This document shows, piece by piece, positions 59,041-64,000 of a DNA stretch of 64,000 nucleotides. This stretch comes from Bacteroidota bacterium (GTDB lineage: Bacteria; Bacteroidota; Bacteroidia; Chitinophagales; Saprospiraceae): positions 1 to 64,000 of the forward strand of contig JAIUPL010000014.1 of the NCBI GenBank assembly GCA_020160935.1. Direction: 5' to 3'. The stretch's first letter is position 1. Each line of letters starts with the position of its first letter. The notes below the pieces were generated by a model. The model saw nothing but the letters and a program-made list of their open reading frames with translations. It did not search any database and had not been told where the DNA came from. Both the position numbers and the translations under genes were made by a program.

Positions 59041-60831
59041 TTGCTGGTTTTGGTTATGGTAGCCGGGTGTTGGGGGGTGAACGCGCAGGGCGGTCAATTT
59101 CAGTTTGGCGCTTTGAGCGCTCCTGACCCTGGTACGGGGATGCAACGCTGTACGGTTACCTGGGCATTACATGAGGCTACGATCGCCACTATTAATGCTT
59201 ACATCAGTTACAGTACCTCTCCAATTTGTATTGATATTGCGGCGACCCAAGCAAGTGTACCGGCGGAACTTTCTACTTACACCAATGTAACATCTACCGG
59301 AATCTCCCTTATTAAGGTATCCAACTCACCCCTTAATATCGCCCCTATTTATCCCAATTTCATTGTGATATACATCAGTGGGGAGCCTTCCGAATCAGTA
59401 ATTTTTTCAGGCGGCGGCTTTCTTACCAATCCCAACAACACTTCCTTTTCGATTGGATCAACCAACCCAACTTACCAATTCCCTTCAGGATACGGCATTA
59501 CTGGTGTCGCACAAAAACTTGGTGGCTCGGCCTGCAACGGAGGATCAAACAACTGGATACCAGATGTTCAATTCTCCATCAACAGGGTGCTTGCTCCGGG
59601 AGAGCCAGCCTGTTACGCAGGGCCTGCCATGCCTGCCAGTACTACCCCGGTTGATCCTTTTTATGCGTTTGAGAACCTGCCGCCGATGTTTTCCTATAGC
59701 CTTGCTGCCGCCAAAAACACCGGATGTGATTGCGGCCCATTAGGCCCCATCAACAATGTAGATAAAAACCTGGTTCGTTCTTATATCCTGGGGCTGGCAA
59801 CGCCAACACTCCTGGAAGGGCACACAGGTGACTATGATGCCAACGGCGCGCTGAATGCATATGACATGACTTTTATTACCAAATGCAACCTCGGAGAACA
59901 GTCGATGCCTTCTGTCTGGCGTTTTGCTGCAGTATCAAGTATCAGTAATTTTTCCAATCCGCTTATACAGAGTGTCAACCCGCTGCCACCGCTGCTGCCC
60001 AACACGCTGACGGTCAGCAGTTTGTCTGGTAATTCAACCGTCGACTTCGTGGGAATCAAACGAGGAGATGTGGATCAAAGTTGCACTACCTGCGGAGGCG
60101 CGCTAACGGGCGGCGGTCTGGAAGAACGCGGCGAGAGAAAACGGGTATATAAAGGTGTCAGCGTAGAAGGGAAAAGCATGGAAGCCGGGGAAGAACTGTT
60201 AATCCCTGTTGTGGCAACTGATGACCTGACCGGGTTGGCAATATTCGGCATGGAACTGGCATCGAGCAACAAAATCAGGTTGATGGAAGCAAAAGATGTC
60301 ATTCAAACAGACGAATACAGCGATTACAGAATAAGGGAAGAGAACGACGGACAGGTACTGCACTATGACTGGTTTACCATGACAAATGGCGGGAAAAAAA
60401 TCGCTCAGGGCGATGTGCTGTTTTATGTGCGCGTACAGTCGCTTGACAAAGTGATGAACCTGAAAGACGAATTGTTCCTGCTTCCATTCTCTCCGAACAA
60501 TATGCTGTTTTATGACAACGGCCAATCGGAAGCCGACTGGCGCCTGACAGAACCGGATAAAAAAACGTATGATCGTTTGTCAGCAGTTATCACTGGCGGC
60601 AACCTGTTAATGGGCGCTACCGCTCAGGTGGAAATATATGTACCACAAAGCGGTCTTTATCAAATAGTAGTGAGTGATATGTCGGGAAATGTTGCAAGTA
60701 CCCGGGCATTCGACGCTGCTGAAAAAGGCTGGATTAAAAAAGAAGTATCCATACCTGACCATGCAGGGGTGTACCAGATGACCATTTCATCTGCCTCCGA
60801 GCGCCATACCCTCCGCCTCGTCAGATATTAA
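59041..60831 (+). CDS. T9SS-secreted protein with dockerin-like segments, frame possibly switched
   Basis: The 596-residue reading frame has the T9SS type A sorting domain at its end (PQSGLYQIVVSDMSGNV ... GVYQMTISSASERHTLRL) and Asp/Asn-rich dockerin-like segments near the middle (GDYDANGALNAYDMTFI; VGIKRGDVDQS). Its N-terminus as read begins at TTG (LVLVMVAGCWGVNAQGGQ), a signal peptide lacking the usual basic start. The start ATG at 58976 is out of frame by the CA tract; with seven CA repeats the product would begin MEMNLQKVARLL and have a full signal peptide. It is followed by a terminator. Confidence 0.8.
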   Translation: MLVLVMVAGCWGVNAQGGQFQFGALSAPDPGTGMQRCTVTWALHEATIATINAYISYSTSPICIDIAATQASVPAELSTYTNVTSTGISLIKVSNSPLNIAPIYPNFIVIYISGEPSESVIFSGGGFLTNPNNTSFSIGSTNPTYQFPSGYGITGVAQKLGGSACNGGSNNWIPDVQFSINRVLAPGEPACYAGPAMPASTTPVDPFYAFENLPPMFSYSLAAAKNTGCDCGPLGPINNVDKNLVRSYILGLATPTLLEGHTGDYDANGALNAYDMTFITKCNLGEQSMPSVWRFAAVSSISNFSNPLIQSVNPLPPLLPNTLTVSSLSGNSTVDFVGIKRGDVDQSCTTCGGALTGGGLEERGERKRVYKGVSVEGKSMEAGEELLIPVVATDDLTGLAIFGMELASSNKIRLMEAKDVIQTDEYSDYRIREENDGQVLHYDWFTMTNGGKKIAQGDVLFYVRVQSLDKVMNLKDELFLLPFSPNNMLFYDNGQSEADWRLTEPDKKTYDRLSAVITGGNLLMGATAQVEIYVPQSGLYQIVVSDMSGNVASTRAFDAAEKGWIKKEVSIPDHAGVYQMTISSASERHTLRLVRY

Positions 60832-60846
60832 GCGATACATTATTCT

Positions 60847-60890
60847 GATGCAGCAGCCGGCCCGGGCTGCTGCATCGGTTTCTTTTTTTT
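60847..60890 (+). terminator. Intrinsic terminator
   Basis: GATGCAGCAGCC and GGCTGCTGCATC form a 12-bp stem with the loop GGCCCG, followed by GGTTTCTTTTTTTT. A strong stem with a T-run marks the end of the T9SS gene transcript. Confidence 0.88.
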
Positions 60891-60909
60891 CCTTCAACCG
60901 AATTTTCCC

Positions 60910-63900
60910 ATGCGCGCTCTTTTTATACTCCTTTTTCTTTGTTTATTTGCTTGGCCAGCCATTTCACAATCGTTTTTGGCAACCAAGGATTCCGTGTATT
61001 TTGATGCATCAGGAAGTCATGCCTATAATACTTTGGTATCGTACAATCCGGTGACTTGCCAGGATTCATTAATTACTGTTATTGATCAGGGAGACTATTA
61101 TTTTTTGCAGGTTTATGATGTGGCAGCAGGTCCCAACGGAGAAATATATTTGATGATAAACGCAGGTTCCGTTGCTACTGGCGTAGTATCTTGTATTTCT
61201 TTACTAAATGTTCAAACTGGGGCACTTACCTGTCTCGTTGATTTTCTTCCTATAGGATTGTTTGGCGGCACCTCCATGGTTTGCAGTGCCGACAGCATTT
61301 TATACGTCGCCGGAAATGGACTGATCTCTTATGATTTGAAAACAGGCGTAGTGACCGACCACGGCCTGTTTCCCAATTTTTATAATGCATCCGGGGATAT
61401 GGTCTTCAAAAACGAGCAACTTTATGTGACCATCTCCGCCAATCAACAACTGCTGCAGGTAAATATCGACAATCCTTCGGCCAGTCAGGTTGTGGCGTCT
61501 TATTCGCAAATACCGTTGCAAAGACAAATTTGGGGTATCGCTTCCAATGTGTATGACTGCGACAGCAGTGATATGTATTTGATTACCGGTGTATTAAATC
61601 CGAATCAAAGCCGCGAATACGATGTATACGGGCTTGATTTTGCTACACAACAGACCACTTTCCTGTGTACAGGAGGAGGTTGTTTTTATACCGGCAGCAC
61701 CACTTTCAACGAGTTTCTTGCTTCGGATTGTTCCGTCAGGCTCGATCTGGATCACAACAACAGCAGCGGCGCCGACAACGGCAACTACCAAGTGACAACC
61801 TGCGCTGGCGCGCCGATTTTCATCTCCGATACGTCGGATATGGTGTTGTACAGCGGCTACCGGATAGACTCTTTGTGCCTGCGCCTGAATCCGGCTTATC
61901 CGGGAGAAATACTTACATCTGCGACTGTACCTGTAACACTCGCTGTGGCAGGACAAAACACCCCGCATCTGACATTCAGTAATACCAGCAATATCCTGTA
62001 CCCGGATTTTCAGGCGGCACTTCGGTCAGTTTTTTGGCAATATTCGGGTAGTGGAAGCCCTGCGGGCGGCCTGCGTACGGTAGAAGTAACACTGTATGCG
62101 CGCGGAGGCCGACAGGATACTTCTTTTGCCTTCCTGCACCTCGAACTGCCGCCTTCGGCAGGGCGCGACACATCGGAATCTGTCTGTATGGGCGCCGTGC
62201 CGTTCCAGCTGGATTCTCTCCTGTCGGCAGACGCCGATACTGGAGGTATGTGGATACCCGCCTTGCCTGGCGCCGTGTTTGATCCTGCTATTGCGGGCAC
62301 ATATTCATTCCAGTATTTGACGACAGGCCATGAATGCCCCTCAGATACGGCTATAGTAGAAATAGTAGTGCCGACGCTTCCTGCGTTCTCGTTGGGCAGT
62401 GATGCTTCCATTTGTTATGGCGACAGCCTGTTGCTCCTTGCGCCGCAAACCGCCGTGTGGCAGGATGGAAGTATGAGCAACACCTTTGCTGCAAATCAGG
62501 CAGGCCTGTTCTGGGCCGAAGTGACCAATGCGCAAGGCTGTGTTTTTCGCGACAGCATATTGCTCAGCCAGATTCCTCTACAAAACACGAACGAAGTAAT
62601 ACAACGCTGCTTCGGTCAGGATTACATCTGGAATGGCCACGCATTGCAAACGGACACAACTGTCTGTGCAACGTTTCTTTCCATAGCCGGCTGCGACTCC
62701 TCCCATTGCCTGACGCTGGATTTTTTCCATCCCCTTCTGTCAACAGATACCACACTGTGCGAAGGTCAAAGTATTTCCTGGCATAGTCAGGTATACAATA
62801 GTAGCGGTACATTTACTGATACCGTTCTATTGGATGGCTGCCAGACTATTACATCACTACAAATCAATCTTGTTCCGGCAGATACGATATCCATTTTTGA
62901 AACGATTTGCCCCGAAAGCACCTATCTACTTGGTAATCAGGAATATACTTTACCAGGACTTTATGTATTAAACGTGCCTACAGAAGCAGGATGCGATAGT
63001 ATTATTGCCCTGTCACTGGCCTGGCAGGAGACGCCGACACTTGTGATTGCCGGCGACACTTCGTTTTGTTCCGGAAGCACCACCGTTCTTTCCACCTCCG
63101 GTTTCGATTCCTACGCCTGGTCGCTCAGCGGCGCTACTGGCCCCAACCTGACAGTAACAAACAGCGGAACTTACACTGTCACTGCCACCAACGCACAAGG
63201 CTGCACCGCTACCGCTTCTCTGGCCGTGAGCGAATCGGCGCCCATCGTGGCCGCCTGGGAACTCCAACCGCCCCTGTGCCACGGCGCTGCCGACGGCTGG
63301 ATCGAACTGCTCGGCATCGAGGGCGGATCAAGCCCTTTTTCCTATCGATTCCTCCAGAATGCGCCTGTCACACAGCCCTTCTTTGAACATTTGCCCGCAG
63401 GCGCTTATGCCATCCGCACGTCCGACGCCGACGGCTGTTTTGTGGATACAACCTTGGTCTTGATCGATCCGGAAGCCCTGACCCTCTCGCTCGGCCCCGA
63501 CATCTTTGTGAGCGCCGGTAACGCCTGGTCGCTTTCGGCGCAGACAACAGGCGGGCAGGGCGCGCTGACCTACGTCTGGTTACCGCCTGCGGGGCTCAGT
63601 TGCGCCGACTGTCCCAACCCTGTTCTTTCCCCTTCGGATTCTGTAGTTTACCTGCTCACCGTAACCGACGCGAACGGGTGCAGCGCCACCGACAGCATCC
63701 GGGTATTCGTGCAAGGCGCGGGGTTTCTGTTTATTCCCAATGTTTTTTCTCCCGATGACGACGGCAAAAACGATTTTTTCGGCGTCTTCGCCGACCCTGA
63801 CCGGGTGCGAAGCATCGAACTCCTGCGCGTGTACGACCGATGGGGCACGCTCGTGTACGAGGAATCCGGCGCACCGTTTAACGACCTCAACAAAGGATGG

Positions 63901-64000
63901 GACGGTGCTTTTCGCGGAAATCCTGCTGCGCCGGGTGTGTATGTGTGGTATACCTCCGTCAGGCTGACCAACGGAGAGGTGCTGCAGCGGTCGGGAGATG
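60910..64000 (+). CDS. Large T9SS protein with SprB-like and CHU_C (type B) domain, cut by the window edge
   Basis: The frame opens at ATG 60910 and runs 1030 codons with no stop to the window end, so no complete ORF is counted there. It has a signal peptide (MRALFILLFLCLFAWPAISQS), a first part of about 350 residues with propeller-like blades, then repeated Ig-like/SprB-type modules (ICYGDSLLLLAP; LCEGQSISWHSQ; PPLCHGAADGWIELL, with Gly and Asp patterns), and at the end the CHU_C gliding-type sorting domain (NVFSPDDDGKNDFF; LLRVYDRWGTLVYEE; NPAAPGVYVWYTSVRL). Only a few residues should be missing. It is probably exported and cell-surface attached, an adhesin-like or gliding-related protein. 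Confidence 0.88.
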   Translation, partial: MRALFILLFLCLFAWPAISQSFLATKDSVYFDASGSHAYNTLVSYNPVTCQDSLITVIDQGDYYFLQVYDVAAGPNGEIYLMINAGSVATGVVSCISLLNVQTGALTCLVDFLPIGLFGGTSMVCSADSILYVAGNGLISYDLKTGVVTDHGLFPNFYNASGDMVFKNEQLYVTISANQQLLQVNIDNPSASQVVASYSQIPLQRQIWGIASNVYDCDSSDMYLITGVLNPNQSREYDVYGLDFATQQTTFLCTGGGCFYTGSTTFNEFLASDCSVRLDLDHNNSSGADNGNYQVTTCAGAPIFISDTSDMVLYSGYRIDSLCLRLNPAYPGEILTSATVPVTLAVAGQNTPHLTFSNTSNILYPDFQAALRSVFWQYSGSGSPAGGLRTVEVTLYARGGRQDTSFAFLHLELPPSAGRDTSESVCMGAVPFQLDSLLSADADTGGMWIPALPGAVFDPAIAGTYSFQYLTTGHECPSDTAIVEIVVPTLPAFSLGSDASICYGDSLLLLAPQTAVWQDGSMSNTFAANQAGLFWAEVTNAQGCVFRDSILLSQIPLQNTNEVIQRCFGQDYIWNGHALQTDTTVCATFLSIAGCDSSHCLTLDFFHPLLSTDTTLCEGQSISWHSQVYNSSGTFTDTVLLDGCQTITSLQINLVPADTISIFETICPESTYLLGNQEYTLPGLYVLNVPTEAGCDSIIALSLAWQETPTLVIAGDTSFCSGSTTVLSTSGFDSYAWSLSGATGPNLTVTNSGTYTVTATNAQGCTATASLAVSESAPIVAAWELQPPLCHGAADGWIELLGIEGGSSPFSYRFLQNAPVTQPFFEHLPAGAYAIRTSDADGCFVDTTLVLIDPEALTLSLGPDIFVSAGNAWSLSAQTTGGQGALTYVWLPPAGLSCADCPNPVLSPSDSVVYLLTVTDANGCSATDSIRVFVQGAGFLFIPNVFSPDDDGKNDFFGVFADPDRVRSIELLRVYDRWGTLVYEESGAPFNDLNKGWDGAFRGNPAAPGVYVWYTSVRLTNGEVLQRSGD

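Overview
The window looks like chromosomal DNA from a member of the Bacteroidota, most likely a Saprospira/Lewinella/Haliscomenobacter-type environmental bacterium. Evidence for this: several secreted proteins end in type IX secretion (T9SS) sorting domains, one of them with a CHU_C/gliding-type C-terminus; there is a SusC-like TonB receptor with an N-terminal carboxypeptidase-regulatory domain; LytS/LytTR regulators and many AraC regulators are present; and promoters of the Bacteroidota form TAnnTTTG sit just upstream of many starts. No rRNA, tRNA, IS element, prophage or CRISPR array was seen. Species assignment is inference.

Layout. 0.1-9 kb: a GT-C/TPR membrane protein, FadD, a secreted protein with a 34-residue membrane peptide ahead of it, a lipoprotein, a cupin/di-haem cytochrome c pair and an FAD monooxygenase. 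9-12.2 kb: two overlapping LytS-type kinases (one apparently a pseudokinase) and a LytTR regulator. 12.2-19 kb: DoxX, a GH43 glycosidase, a SAM hydrolase-type protein, an aldo/keto reductase, a 21-bp tandem array, a headless T9SS gene fragment and an intact T9SS gene. 19-31.2 kb: a redox/regulator block with four AraC-type regulators, three intact aldo/keto reductases counted with the one at 15.4 kb, a truncated fourth, an SDR, a TrxR-like flavoprotein, an F420-reductase-like protein and an amine oxidase. 32-39.6 kb: Prc protease, then a Wzz/BY-kinase-like protein and a flippase-glycosyltransferase fusion (envelope polysaccharide). 39.7-48.7 kb: membrane protein, M1 peptidase, enoyl-CoA hydratase, ferredoxin reductase with its [2Fe-2S] ferredoxin, a PlsB-like acyltransferase, EngB and an HMG-CoA lyase-type enzyme. 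48.9-56.4 kb: a compact minus-strand operon of TonB receptor, MFS transporter and two AhpD-like proteins, with an outer-membrane protein and a small anchored protein upstream. 56.5-64 kb: DUF3109, RNase Z, a PlsC-type acyltransferase, a DUF4143 remnant, a T9SS protein preceded by a (CA)8 tract that may switch its frame, and a large CHU_C-type protein cut by the window edge.

The most striking feature is between the genes. Many intergenic gaps hold a long, often perfect inverted repeat (arms up to 65 bp) whose arms are built from 7-9-nt tandem units that differ from locus to locus (GAATGAT, AGTCCTA, GAGTTAT, GTGAGAGT). Several share an inner core close to GTACACTCTACG. Some arms run into the last codons of the flanking genes, and one covers the start region of a response regulator. 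I regard this family as the best candidate in the window for something undescribed. Functional assignments come from recognising motifs by eye; no database search was possible.
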